Part shown: piece after piece, positions 1 to 11,416 of the stretch
Layout of the letters: each line of letters starts with the position of its first letter
Numbering within the stretch: position 1 is the stretch's first letter
Assembly (NCBI GenBank): GCA_015680685.1
Contig: MNCI01010794.1
Location: 7,737-71,736 of the forward strand
Direction: 5' to 3'
From: Gnetum montanum
Lineage: Eukaryota; Streptophyta; Gnetopsida; Gnetales; Gnetaceae
Length of the DNA: 64,000 nt
Made by a program: the position numbers and the translations under genes
The notes under the pieces: model-generated
Told to the model about the DNA's origin: nothing
What the model saw: only the letters and a program-made list of their open reading frames with translations
The model's database searches: none

Positions 1-915
1 ATCGTTACATTTCTCACAACCGCATGCCGCAACAGCACACACACATACTCACATTAACTACTGAGTTATTTGGAGGTATCTGGGCCTTGGTGTTGCCAGA
101 GACCAGCAAGCACCTAAATCCTGTTCGAGGACACTCATTGGCGGTCGTGTCCCAAACGGTCGCCAACAGTTATTAATGGTTAAATAATCATGAGCCCTTC
201 TTTCTAAGATTCAAACAAAGTCCAAACCACATTGTAGTGACATCGCATTATTTCATCATGTTAGCGGACAACCATAAGACTATCATAGTTGCAAGGAGTA
301 ACATACCTAGTGTTTTGTCAAAGGAAGGAGCTTATTTATGGCACACATTTTTTTATGGAAGTTCTGAGAAGCCATCAACCTTCAGGCATGGGTACATGTC
401 TTTCCAATGGGACCTGCAAAATTTATTCAATGCCTTTTTATGGTACTCTTACGTCCATTTTTTGTTACATCTACAAGGATATAATTACAACCTTAGCAAC
501 ATGATAGAACATACATAAGTGGCCAAAGAGAATACACAAATCTTCTTGATGTCACATCTATTACATTCCCCTTAGTTCTGCACTATTTTTCCTAGAAACA
601 ATGATTATGAATTTATTTTTAGTTTCATGGTGAAAAAGAATGTCATTATGACTAGAGCAAGAACCTCTTATTAATGGAATGAGTGGATGGATGGCATGGT
701 CTCAATGTCTAAATAATTAGTCCCTTATGACTTGATAACATAAAGAAAACATCACATCAATGGGCTACATAATCATTTTATTCAAAATTAAGATTACTAA
801 CAAGAAGATGAAAACAAGAAGTAGAAAAAGTTGAAAAGAATATGAAAAATTATATCAAGAAAGGAGAAAATGACAAAAAATTGTAAGCCAAAAAGACAAA
901 AAACACTTATGAATC
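1..915 (-). repeat. Non-coding spacer of pol-less Athila-like element C'
   Basis: This AT-rich stretch without a credible gene follows directly after the gag stop of element C' (minus strand). It aligns by eye with the post-integrase spacers at 7380-8613 (minus) and 35150-36330 (plus). Shared marks include the block describing a poly-A/T-rich leader and a 'tatcaag(t/g)cat(a/g)agggact' motif (around 715-745 here, 35470-35500 in D). It continues past the left window edge. The small reading frames at 237-518 are on the opposite strand to the element and match nothing recognisable. Confidence 0.6.
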
Positions 916-3276
916 CTAAAGATTAAAATGGGGGTGACTCCCATGACTAAAAATTTGGTCATGACAAGGATTAATAAGCAGATAGATAGGATCCATGCAT
1001 GTGTAGAATATTGGTAACCATTCATGCCCAAACCACTAGGTGTCTGTTGATGTTGCGGTGGCTAAATAGACAAATTAGTAGTCACACACTTGATTGGTAA
1101 ATGTATGATGGGTTAGAATATGAGGTGAATTAACTTTATTGATGTTTGATCCATGAGTGCACCCTTGATCATGATATGGTATGCATGGATTTGTGTGTCT
1201 CCCCACACTGTTAGATTCATTGCTTGGGTTTGAAATTGAAGTAATGATGGATGGTGGCCCTTGTGTAGGATCAGAAGATGGTGGTGGTGAAAAGGGATGT
1301 GTTGCACTAGATTGGCATTGTGCTAGTTCAAATGATGGGGTAGATCCATGAGTCTTTTGCTTTGACTTATGGCCTTTTTTCTAGAAGGGACATTTCTAAC
1401 ATTGTAGTTGAGACTCACTAGGATCAGCATGTTTATGCATATTTGTAGTACAAGTGGGATTCATTTGTTGATATTGTGGTTCTGAACCTTCTTATTTCCT
1501 TGGTGGTGGCATGTAATAAGGTGGAGTATGTGAATATCGAGGGTAGGATGGATGGTAAGAGGTGCAAGGTTGTGATCCCTTTAGAGATGTCATGGGTTGA
1601 AGGTACTAGGGAGAGTGGTACTGGTGATTTGAATTAGAGGACATAGAACTAGTTGAAGAAACAAGGTGTTGAACATAATATCCATGTGGTTTCGATGGAT
1701 AGGAAGGATAGGATTGATTTGGTGGTGGCTTCCCTAATGACTATGCTTGTTGCCACTGTGGTTGATGATAGTGTTAAGGCTAGTAATAAGTCCCCCCAGG
1801 ATAGTGTGGTTGGTTGTGATGCTATTTATAATTACTATGTGGGAAGAGAAATATCCAAAGCATGTGCTTTTGTACAAACTTTGAATTTAGGACACCTGCC
1901 CAATACTCATGTAGATGTAACAAGATTAGGCAATGGTCCTTCTGATGGTCATATATGTAGATGTCACATCCATTATCTCCTTTTGTGCTTGTGTCTATAG
2001 CCTTACTTTTGTCAGCCATTTTTCTTATTTGCCAAAAAGTGTTCCTAGTTGTTTCTTAGTTTTGTATCCTTTGTTTATTGTAATCACCTAGCTTATTTTG
2101 CATGATCCTCTCCTTGATTATCTCAACAAGAGTTATAATGTTTTCTTATATCCATTTCAACATCCTATTAAACTTTGCTTCAAGTTTCTCAATAGACTTC
2201 TGTATTGGCAAGGTTTGTTGTAGAATCACCTTATTGAGAGTGGTTTTTTTCTCCTTACCATAGATATGGACCTCCTTTTGTTGAAGAGTTGGGTCCCAAT
2301 GATATTTCTTGACATTCTCCCATTTACATGTCTCTCCTTCTTTTGCCACACGTTTGATTAGCTCTCAAATCTAATGGGCTTGTAGCTCATATAATTGACC
2401 TAAAGCATACATCCCAAGGATCTCCCTCATTTCATTATGAAGCCCATCTATGATGTCGAATAGTTTCCTTTCCTCATAGAAACCATGGCCTAGGCATCTA
2501 TTCAGTAGGGAATAATATCTATCTAAGGCCATGTCTAAGGGTTCATGTTGTCCTTGCTTCCATCCTTGGATCTATCCCCTTAAGTTGGACACCCTTGCAT
2601 AGGTTTGGTATTTCTCATTAAAGAGTTCCAACATTGTGGACCATCGTTGGATTGAATTTGGTTTTAACAATCTATACCACACTTTGGCTCTATCAATCAG
2701 TGTCCTAGGAAAGAGCTTAAGCTTTTGTCATTTACTTTCAATGTTGTAGAAAATACAGGCATCATGGAAGGCTTGTAACTGACATTGTGGATTTGAATCA
2801 TAGCCTCCTATAAATTTAGGAATATTATTCATTCAAGCTTGGGTAGGTGACTCTCTTTGTGATGCCTGTGGGATATCTTAACTACCTCTGCGATCTGCAT
2901 TAGGCTCCAAGTGCCCAAAAAGGGTTCATCATCATTAGAGAAGTTATGATAAAAATTTATATTTGGTTGATTATGATGATTTTGTCTATGTTCATGTTGA
3001 TGACCATGAGCATTCCTGTGGGGTTGGTTTTTGTTTCTATTCTAACCCTTTAGTGGAGCTTTATCTTCATACCTACATTCATCTTTGTCAAAACTANCCC
3101 CACAGGAATGCTCATGGTCATCAACATGAACATAGACAAAATCATCATAANTTCCCTTAATTTATTATTTTTTGATTTTGTGAAGGTCTTAGGCCTTGAG
3201 GTCTCCCCTACTTCAAAACTTACATCATCTTCTTCAAGATTTTCTATCTTAGGTGATTGTAGTCTTTGAGTGTCAT
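916..3276 (-). pseudogene. Decayed gag of pol-less Athila-like element C'
   Basis: Remnant of a retrotransposon gag (capsid/nucleocapsid) gene, which packages element RNA in cytoplasmic particles. It is recognised by similarity along its whole length to the better-preserved gag at 39503-41488: the start (ATG at 3276, followed by T-L-K-D-Y-N), a charged coiled segment near 2146-2349 (IQKSIEKLEAKFN, compare IQQSLEEVEAKIN in G), a degenerate zinc knuckle near 1850-1975 (C-x2..H..C, followed by LLHLHEYW) and the terminal FSHGSHPHF before TAG at 916-918. Many stops and frameshifts make it dead. No protease or pol follows; the spacer begins at once. Positions 3097-3151 inside it look like an assembly error. 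The large opposite-strand frame at 1653-2000 is a shadow. Confidence 0.75.
3097..3151. other. Probable assembly artefact: 53-bp inverted copy between two Ns
   Basis: Bases 3098-3150 are the exact reverse complement of 2971-3023 (53 of 53) and are bounded by a single N on each side. A perfect inverted copy in otherwise strongly decayed sequence, with N at both joints, suggests a tiny contig placed wrongly during scaffolding or gap filling rather than a biological hairpin. Confidence 0.75.
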
Positions 3277-3304
3277 TAGGGTGGTCATGAATAAGGATTT
3301 TCTA

Positions 3305-3542
3305 GAACTATTATTCACCACACTACAAGCATTTAATCTAACTCTAAGTCATGAAAACAAATTTCAAGAATTTCACTAAGTGTTAGTCGAAAGTTGTTCC
3401 TTTGACGTGACAGTGGGTTGGTATTTATAGGTATGACCATGGCTCACTGCATCGCATCTATGATGATGTATGTAGAGCTATAATATTGTAACTATGATAT
3501 TATAGATAAGATATCGTAGGATCACATAAAAAGGTGTTATCA
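3305..3542 (-). repeat. Truncated LTR shared by C (3' side) and C' (5' side)
   Basis: On the minus strand it starts TGATAACACC at 3542, has GATATC-type boxes near 3509-3516 and a TATA-like stretch near 3430, and follows the U3/R of the D LTR (10439-11284) as far as a 'tgtagtgtggtg' block. The remaining ~550 bp (rest of R/U5 and the PBS) are missing, and the gag ATG of C' follows about 30 bp later, so an internal deletion removed LTR end and PBS. Confidence 0.65.
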
Positions 3543-3560
3543 TACCTCCATGACTGACTA
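3543..3560 (-). promoter_or_regulatory. Polypurine tract of element C
   Basis: The minus strand reads AGTCATGGAGGTA directly before the LTR start at 3542. This is the decayed form of the AGTCATGGGGGTA that precedes the LTR at 45981. It would prime plus-strand DNA synthesis. Confidence 0.6.
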
Positions 3561-3777
3561 GAAACTCATCCTCAAACAAAATGAGGATAGAGTTCTTTAC
3601 AAATTTATGGGGTTATATACAAACTTTGACATTATGAATTATATACATAATTAACTCTACTATGAATGTTGCATTATGGTTAGAGTGATGTTTACAAAAT
3701 TATCATGCTATGCATGATTGACACATATGACAAAACAAATAAAAACAAGACAAAACAAACAAAGCTTGATGCAGTCT

Positions 3778-6483
3778 TCATGTTCCATGCGGTGGTGGCT
3801 CTTCCATCAGCTTCTTTCCTTTATCATTGGGCTTCTAAAATTAGTATCTATTTAGGAGTGCCCAAAGCTTTTCTTCTTTAGATCTTGCATCATGTATCAT
3901 CTAGGCTAATTTAGCAATGTTTGGTGGAGTTGGTACCTCCTAGGAACACGAAAACTATGGGAACATCTTATTGACTTTTACATACTAAGCTGCAAACTAT
4001 TTTTGTTCCTTGTTAAATGCTTTGCCTATTTTTTTGAATTCTTGATGATTAGTCATTCTCCTAGCTAGGTTTTCTACTACATATTTTTGATCTTGATAGC
4101 TAGCTTTGACCACTTGCAATTCAAAGTTTTCTATGTGTAGTTTTTGATATTTTCTATATGCAAACTCTTTCTTGTATAATGCATAAATTGTAGCCACTTG
4201 TTGCTCTAGTTTTTTTTTGAGGCTTGCTTACTATTAACATGGCTAGGTTAGCATATCAAAGATTTTCTAACCCTATGTACTCTATCAAGTCCTCTATTTG
4301 CAAGTCTTTATTTTTAATTGTGGCTTGGTGCACATGGGCAAGGCTATCCAAGATAGGCTGCCAATCAAGTGTTTGTGTTGTGATGGAATTGATCTTGGCT
4401 TTAACCATCTATATTTCCTTCTCATTTATTTTCTTATACATGCCCACTTGATCTTTGAAATGCTTCTTTAATCATTCATGCTATTTAGCCTCATTCTGCC
4501 ATGCTCTAATTTCTATACCTGACTTTTGATGTACTACATTGACTTCTTCCATGGATAAGGTTTTGTTTTCTCTAGCCAATTTTTATATGTCAAGGTTGAC
4601 TTGGGTGAACTACTCTATGAGTTGATGAATGCTTTCCTTTAGCACATTTTTTAGTTTCTCAATGTTAGTCAATGTTACATTTTCTATAACAACTTTCTTA
4701 TTTTCTTCTTCTAGGGTAATTAAGGCTTTAGCATGGGCATAAGTCTAGGATTTTTCTACTAAAGAATTCCACATTTCCTTCTCCTTTTCCATCTTCATTT
4801 GGACATACTTATCCATCAGTTGGTCCATCTGTTCATTCCTAAATTGTTGCAATTGATGAGGCACAATATACTATGTAGGGTCTACTCTTTTTGCTCTTAA
4901 TGTGGCTGATTCTACTTATATCCTCTACAATTCATTTTCAACATGATGTACTTTAGTCTCAACCATGATTAGCTTGCCCTTGGTTGAAATTAATTCTAAC
5001 TACACTGCAGTGATATGACTTGGGATATCGAAGAGATTTTTCATTCTTCTCTAGTATGTAGTAATCGATCCAAGATATCTTCATGTTCTTCTAGGGTCAT
5101 GAACATTCTGTCTATGGTTTTCACATCTCTTGCTCAAGTAAGATCAATTGATGGCATAACAAGAACATTAAAAGATTCCTTAATATGATCTGTAATAACT
5201 TCTATTGCTCCTACTACATCTTGGTGTTGCATTATCACTATTGTGGCTCCTTCTCCTGTTTCTAACATCACTTGGAAGGATGCAGTGTTCCTAGGTATTT
5301 GTTACATCTAGTCCTTGTCTTCTCCTACCTATAATGAAATTTAACCACTTGTAGGTCCTATTGATATAACAAGTTTATTGGGATTTTCACTTACCCCATA
5401 CATTCTTGAGACCTCTTTTCTTTCCCAACTTACTATTTCAGCAGATGGATCATCATGGGTCTATGATCTTGTTATGTTGGAGGAGCACTTGATCTTGTTC
5501 TATTAGTTGATGGTGTTGACTCCTTGGGTCCTGCTTGCTCTGTTCTTATGGCTGGAACATTTTCTACCAGTGTAGATCTGGCTACTCCTTCAATGCCTCC
5601 TGCTTTTTGCACTTGATATTTCTTTGGTGGCATTGGTTTGGAGATTTTAGCATCATGAGACATTTTGGGCTTTTCAGAGTACATCATTGGTGTAGCCAAG
5701 AATTCTTTCTTGTTGGCACAATCTTCTAATGCGACAAGGGAATGGTAGAGTGAGTTTCCTTATCTTCTTCTCCTTAAATCTTCTTTGAATTTTTAAAAAT
5801 AGTAGATGAGCCATGTTGGCTTGGAATTTTCCCATTAAGATGGTGCTTCCTCTAGCAAAATAGGTGGAAATTTTGTTTAGCTTTTTCATTGAGAATAAAA
5901 TAGATATTCTTTCCAACTTATTTCATACACCCTTTGTAGCCATAGCTTCCTTACATTTATGTTGAACTTGGTAGAGATTTGGACAATATTGGCTTTGACA
6001 TTTGGAATGTTTAGTGCCTTGGGTATTGCTTCAACTGAATATGGCATTGTGATCTCCTATATCTTCACCATAGCATCATTATGCTTATTCTTAAAAAATT
6101 AGTACACTTCTCCTAGGTATCATTTGCCATTACATGAGATTGTGAATCATAGAAGAGAGGCTTAGAGTTGTTCATGAACATCGGTAGGGGAAAAATTCAT
6201 GAATGGTCCAAAGTTTAATTTCACAATGATAGTGGACATGATGGAATTCTCTTGGATTGCTTGGAGACACTCATTGAAGAGCATTAGGTGTTTTCCTTGC
6301 TTAAGAGTAGGTGGAGCATTATCTTCTACCTACATGGATTTCCTTGTTGCAAGTGATGTTGATGAATGTTGTAGGATTGGTCCTCTTGCTTCATAAGTGG
6401 AGCCTATTCTCCATTTTATCCTCTTCTTCTAGGTCTCTTTTTGGTTGTGATGGTCCTTCTGCTGCGAGTCTCTTAGGAAACAT
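3778..6483 (-). pseudogene. Extra 3' ORF of Athila-like element C (decayed)
   Basis: About 2.7 kb reading from ATG at 6483 to TGA at 3778-3780, between spacer and PPT, the place where Athila elements carry an extra, env-position ORF. It aligns end to end with the ORF at 43098-45816: an N-terminal FNIHQ-type motif, a block with WYLGE..., a block IPNVKA, the conserved stretch around 5790-5860 (ARGSTILMGKFQANMAHL, compare ARGCAVLMEKVNANLPHL in G), the ILGYTNDVL motif near 5680, then a long Lys/Glu/Leu-rich coiled-coil tail down to a PPPHGT end (PLPPGTT in G). My guess is the family annotated as 'putative plant transposon protein'; no function is established. Numerous stops and frameshifts. Confidence 0.7.
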
Positions 6484-7379
6484 CTGCAATCATGAATAAT
6501 TTAAGATTACTTAATTATTTCAAAAAAAAAATATCCTAATAGTTCATAACCATTCCTTAAGTTCTTGGGTTTGATCAAAATCATTCCTTAATGTTAACTT
6601 TTAGTTCTAATTGGTATTTCATAGTTAGAAAAATTTTATAACGTGGAAAAATTCTTCTTCAAGAAAAAACACTTAATTGTAGAATTTTCTAATGTTTACA
6701 AATAATTTTAGGCTTTATGAACTATCACAATTGCTAATTCCTTGTTTAAAGTGTGTTTAAATGGTTATTTGGGAAGAATCGTTAGGTTTACTATCCTCTG
6801 TTAGGTTAAAATATAATCTTTTATTATTGTTTTTACCCTTACTTTGTTCTTTTAGGCATTAGAAAAATTGGATGCAATTCACATAAACTACATGTAGTAC
6901 TCTCCCCCAAAACTAAGTTAGTGACTTTATGAGACAAAAGAAACAAAAATGGCTCAATTTGGAGTTACAGTGAGGAAGATATGGCTCTAAGAAGTTCAAA
7001 GGTTAGAGAAACATCATGAACTCCCTACATGTGAAATGAGAGAATGAAACATCGTGGATGTGATATCGTAGGGGCTAATACATCATATTTATGATATTAC
7101 CATTGAAAATTTCAAGGTTTTGTGCTATTTTTGATGAAAAAATTGGATAGTCTAGAAGGTATAGAGATGGTCCAATGGCTTCTTGATCATAGGTGATGCA
7201 CAAAGTGTAAGAATTTATTATCAAAAATGTGTAAAAGAAGGAGTTTGGGTAGGGTAAGTTGATTAAGTTTGTAGGGGATGGGTGGTTAAAATTTCTGGGT
7301 ATATGATTGATGATGATTATTGTAGGAAAATAACAATAATTGTATAAGTGCATTGAAGATATAAGATAATGTGAAATTT
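6484..7379 (-). promoter_or_regulatory. Leader and promoter-like region upstream of C extra ORF
   Basis: Corresponds to 42590-43097 in element G. On the minus strand it contains a GATATC box (about 7050-7065), then about 150 bp later the motif CTTAGTTTTGGGGGAG (6893-6912), the counterpart of CTTAGTCATGGGGGAG at 42818. The clear TATA box seen in G is not preserved here. Otherwise non-coding. Confidence 0.45.
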
Positions 7380-8613
7380 GTCATTAGGTATCAAGCACAA
7401 GAGTTATACAAGTGGATCCTCCCCAAAGCAAGCTTTAGCGTTTAGTGCCCTTGTATAATCACACCTACAAAAATCTATAGACACTCAAGGAGTTGAATGT
7501 AAAACATATTTTTTTTTTCAAAAACACACATGTTAGTATCACCTTAATGAGAAAATAACACTATATTATACAAAACCATCAAATTATGATTGTATATAAT
7601 AGTGAGGTGGAATGATAGTAGTAGGGATTGCAGAAAATGGGACATAAGGTGTATTACCATAGGCATAATGAATTCTATGTATGATGCATGGTTAAAATGA
7701 TTATTAGCCCTTTCATCCAAGATCCAAACAAGTCTATACCACTTATTAGTGACATAGCATTATATAATCTCAAAACTAACAACCATAAGACTACCATAAC
7801 TACAAGAAATATGAACACTTGACGATGAAGTTTAATGAAGCAATTTAGTAGCAACATATTTTATTTTTAAATGAGACAACCATTAGATAGAGAAGTACCT
7901 TCAGGCATAGGTAACATGTATTTCTAGTGGAAACAATAGAAATTATTCTTATGTGATCACTATGTCAACCTTACCAGAGGACTACCTTTAGGCATGGGTA
8001 ACATGTCTTTCTAGTGACATAGTAAGGTAGCACTTATTTTAAACATACTTCCATTTTTGTTAGAACTCAAGTAAATAATACAACTTAATAGTAGGATAAG
8101 ACTTATAGTAGTAGCTTTAGAGAATCCACAAGTCCCCTTGATGTCACACCTTATTCATTCACACTTGGTTCTTCACTTTTCTATCCAAACATAATGATCA
8201 TATGTTTATTTTAGTTTTATCATAAAAAGAATATCATTATGTCTATGGTAACAACCTCTTATTATTGGAAATGAGTGAATGGATGATGTGATCTTACTAT
8301 ATATGCAATCAGTCCTTTAATGATTTGATATCATAGGGTGAAATTCTCATTATTTGACTACATCTTATTTTATTCGTTTATAGTTTACTAGAAAGTTCAT
8401 GAAAGATAGTAAGAATCACAGAAAAATGGTAAGAATAGAAAACTGTATAAAGAATTTTAAAAATATTCAAGAATGAAAAATGATTAAAAAATGAAAAAAT
8501 TATAAAAGAATTGGAAAGATATTAAAGAACAAAAATGTTCGTAAGAAACAAGAAAAATATAACAAGAATTTGAAAAGAGGGTTTAATGCCTAGTGTCAAA
8601 GTTGACACCCCCA
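7380..8613 (-). repeat. Spacer between integrase and extra ORF, element C
   Basis: Non-coding, AT-rich. It begins on the minus strand at GTCATGGGGGTGTCAAC (about 8620-8605) and ends near a conserved block (TTTGGGGAGGATCCACTTG, RC around 7415-7435) that recurs in the same orientation relative to pol at 36278-36296 in element D. Similar to 1-915. The PPT-like start makes it look like an LTR, but the integrase-spacer-ORF order in C and D shows that it is internal. Confidence 0.65.
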
Positions 8614-8719
8614 TGACTATCATTAAGAGTAAACCTTGGAATATTGAATGGGTAATGAATGGTCTGATATGCAAGGTAGAGTCTTTAGAAGAGTCAGGAA
8701 AGTCATAGAATGTTTTCAC

Positions 8720-10438
8720 CTGTTGAATATGGATAAGAATAAGTTTTTTTTGGGTTCATCAAGTGATAAATTTACATGGCACTTGATTGGTATGTTGCAT
8801 GGATGATGTAAGGTTCTTCCCACAAAGTTTTAAACTTAATCTTTTATGGAACATGATTAGTGTTATAATAAAAGAATTTATCATTAGGCTTTATGGATAC
8901 TTGTGTAATTTTGGCATCATGTATACATTTGAAATACTTCTTGTGGATCTTGTTACTCATATGAGATACTAATTAATTTTCATCTAAAAGATCTAGATTC
9001 ATCAGGTGTTTCCATTTAGCTAAGTTTAGATATAGGTTAAGATTATTGAAAATTATAAGGATATTAAGTTCTGCTTGGATTGGTAGAGTAGGCAATTTGC
9101 CATAAACTAACTCATATGATGAATATCCTATAGGAAGTTTCCAGGTTGATCTATATGCCCTTAGAACATCATTAAGTTTAGTACTCTAGTCCTTCCTCTA
9201 TCAACTAATATGTCTGGTTAATATTCTTATGATTTCTCTATTAGTCCCTTCATATTGACCATTCACTTGGGGTGATAAGTTGTAGCTAATTTGTGGTTGG
9301 TCCCAAGTTGCTGCATTACCTTCTTAAATGTAGCTTTAGTGAAATGAGTCTTATTGTTTGATATTAGCATGCATGGTACTCCAAATCTATTTAGAACATG
9401 TTGTTGAAAGAATTTTGTAGCTGTTGTGGCCATGCAATCTTTGATTGTAATTACTTCACTTAGTACAGTAATCAACAGTCACTATGATATAAGACTTTCC
9501 ATTCAACATTGGTGTGATGGACCCTATAAAGTCAATTCTCTAGATAGCAAATGGATCCAATGATTGTATCCATTGTTGTGGCCCTTTGTTTTGGTCATCA
9601 GTCATCTATTTCTCTAGCATCTCTCACAAGATTATGCAAACTGATGTATGCCCCTAAATATGATAGGCTATAAGTAGCTTGGCATCATCAATTTTATTGT
9701 TGTCATCTATCCTACATAGTGACCACCACCTCCTTCATGTGCATCTTGTAGAACCCTTTGTTGATTTTTTTTCGAAACACACCACCTTATGAAGCCATCA
9801 ACACATATCTTGTAGTGGTTTTCATTGATTTTCATAAATCTTTTTATCTTATGGAGAAACTATTTTTTATTTCTTATCCCATTTAATAGGAAGCTCTTCT
9901 ATATTAAGATATGTCATATAGCCAGTAATCCACAATTTCACTGTTGAATCTACAACAATTACTTTCTTTGTAAATAAACTTTCATCAAGAAATTGGTTTC
10001 CCATCTTAATCTTGAAAAGTGGTCATCTATAACATTTTTAGTTAATTTCCTATCTATTATTATAACATCAAATTCTTATTCTATGATGAGCCAACTTATC
10101 ATTCTTGGACTTATTGCATGTTTATTTATTAAAAACTTGATAGCATTGTGATTAGTATGAACATAGATAGGATACCTCAGCACATAATGTTTGAATTTTC
10201 AAGTCCATACACCATAGGTATAAGCTCATTCTCTATGATGGTATAATTGAGTTATGCCTCAGTCCTAATGCATAGTTGGAAGCATCTATCATAATGTGGA
10301 AAGGATTAGACTAATTTGGAGCTTGGAGGATTGGTATCTTGATTAATTTATATTTGAGGGCCTCGAATGCTTTCTCACATTATTCTATCCATTGAAATGA
10401 TGCATCTTTCTTTATTAGTTTAATGATAGATGAATTTT
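8720..10438 (-). pseudogene. Decayed RNase H and integrase of element C
   Basis: Minus-strand pol remnant: end of RT and RNase H at about 10438-9900 (FHIMIDASNYALG motif, the RNase H active-site region), then integrase. The integrase core is clearest at 9475-9263 (TTATKFFQQHVLNRFGVP, LISNNKTHF where the catalytic Asp of LxxDN is Asn, then TTYHPK). The C-terminal part follows with an AYRS..LPIGYSSYELVYGK block and continues to about 8720. It aligns with 33380-35061 of element D. RT upstream of 10438 is missing because element D starts there, so D inserted into C's RNase H/RT region. Confidence 0.75.
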
Positions 10439-11284
10439 TGTCAGCTACGATATTAGGTATCTGATATCGAAGCTGCGATATCACGTATCTAGTATCGTGG
10501 GACATGTGCCTACCTATAAATACAATACTTAGGTGCATGGTCTAATAGAAAGTTTCATCCACCCTTATTGAAAATCTTTCAGTTTGTTTTCGTAAATTTA
10601 GACTTAGCAACTGGAAGTGTAAATGCCCATAGTGTAGTGTGAACTAGTGAACAACATCTTTATTTGAGAATTTTGTACTTGGGCACAAGTGTGATTGGAA
10701 ATAAAGATTGAGCTATTTTGCACTATTGTAGCATTCTCTTAGATTTATTGTTTACACTTAAAAATAATTTCCTTAAGGTTTTCTAGCTTAATGATTTACT
10801 TTTCTAAAGCACTTTACTTTTACATGTTCACATTAAGTGGAATGAGTACAACTAATCTTGAGCACTTAAGTGTAATTTCTTGGTAACCTAGTATTGTTAT
10901 TGCTTGTTACACCTAGCAGCAGTACACTTGGCATCCTAGTGATGGTTACATGAAGCCCAAGGTGTGTACGGAAGATTAGGAATAGATACTCATCGTAGTA
11001 GACTAGACTAGATTCATTATTCATTTTACTTAGTTTAGAGTTCACCTTTATATTCATCATGTTTATTAGGAGTAAAATGACATACACAACATTAGTTATC
11101 ATATACCCCATCATGAGTTAAATCATACCCATAGATTTCACTAGCTCATGTGGGAGGACAATGATCTCAAACTTTAACAAATTACTAGGATAATCACATT
11201 ACCTCATCCATGGATTATGATCTGGTTGCACGTGCACACCCATGACTTGTATGGTTAGGTGTTGGATTACTTCACTACTCATTA
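10439..11284 (+). repeat. 5' LTR of element D
   Basis: Begins TGTCAGCTACGATATT inside the broken pol of C and ends just before a PBS-like sequence. It contains overlapping GATATC boxes (10456-10500), a TATA box TATAAATA (10515-10522), a polyadenylation-like AATAAA (about 10704) and the U5 features of the LTRs at 38585 and 45981. Its 3' partner is not in the window because D is interrupted at 38584. Confidence 0.75.
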
Positions 11285-11285
11285 T

Positions 11286-11304
11286 TGGCACAGTTGTTCA
11301 GGAA
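11286..11304 (+). promoter_or_regulatory. Decayed PBS (tRNA-Asp type), element D
   Basis: TGGCACAGTTGTTCAGGAA lies one base after the LTR end, at the position of TGGCGCCATTGCCGGGGAC at 39363. It is a mutated complement of the tRNA-Asp 3' end. Confidence 0.6.
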
Positions 11305-11416
11305 AAGTCAATGTATGCTAAGTAATTAATTTCACAAATTTTGTTGTACCATAACTCAAATTTAACATTCATAACTCTAAAACAAGCATACTTAAACAAA
11401 CATCTCAAACCACAAC

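Noticed and set aside
7380-8613. LTR of another element (starts with PPT-like GTCATGGGGGTG then TGTCAAC)
   Set aside because: The copies in C and D sit between integrase and extra ORF; no PBS follows, and full LTRs of a different sequence bound these elements.
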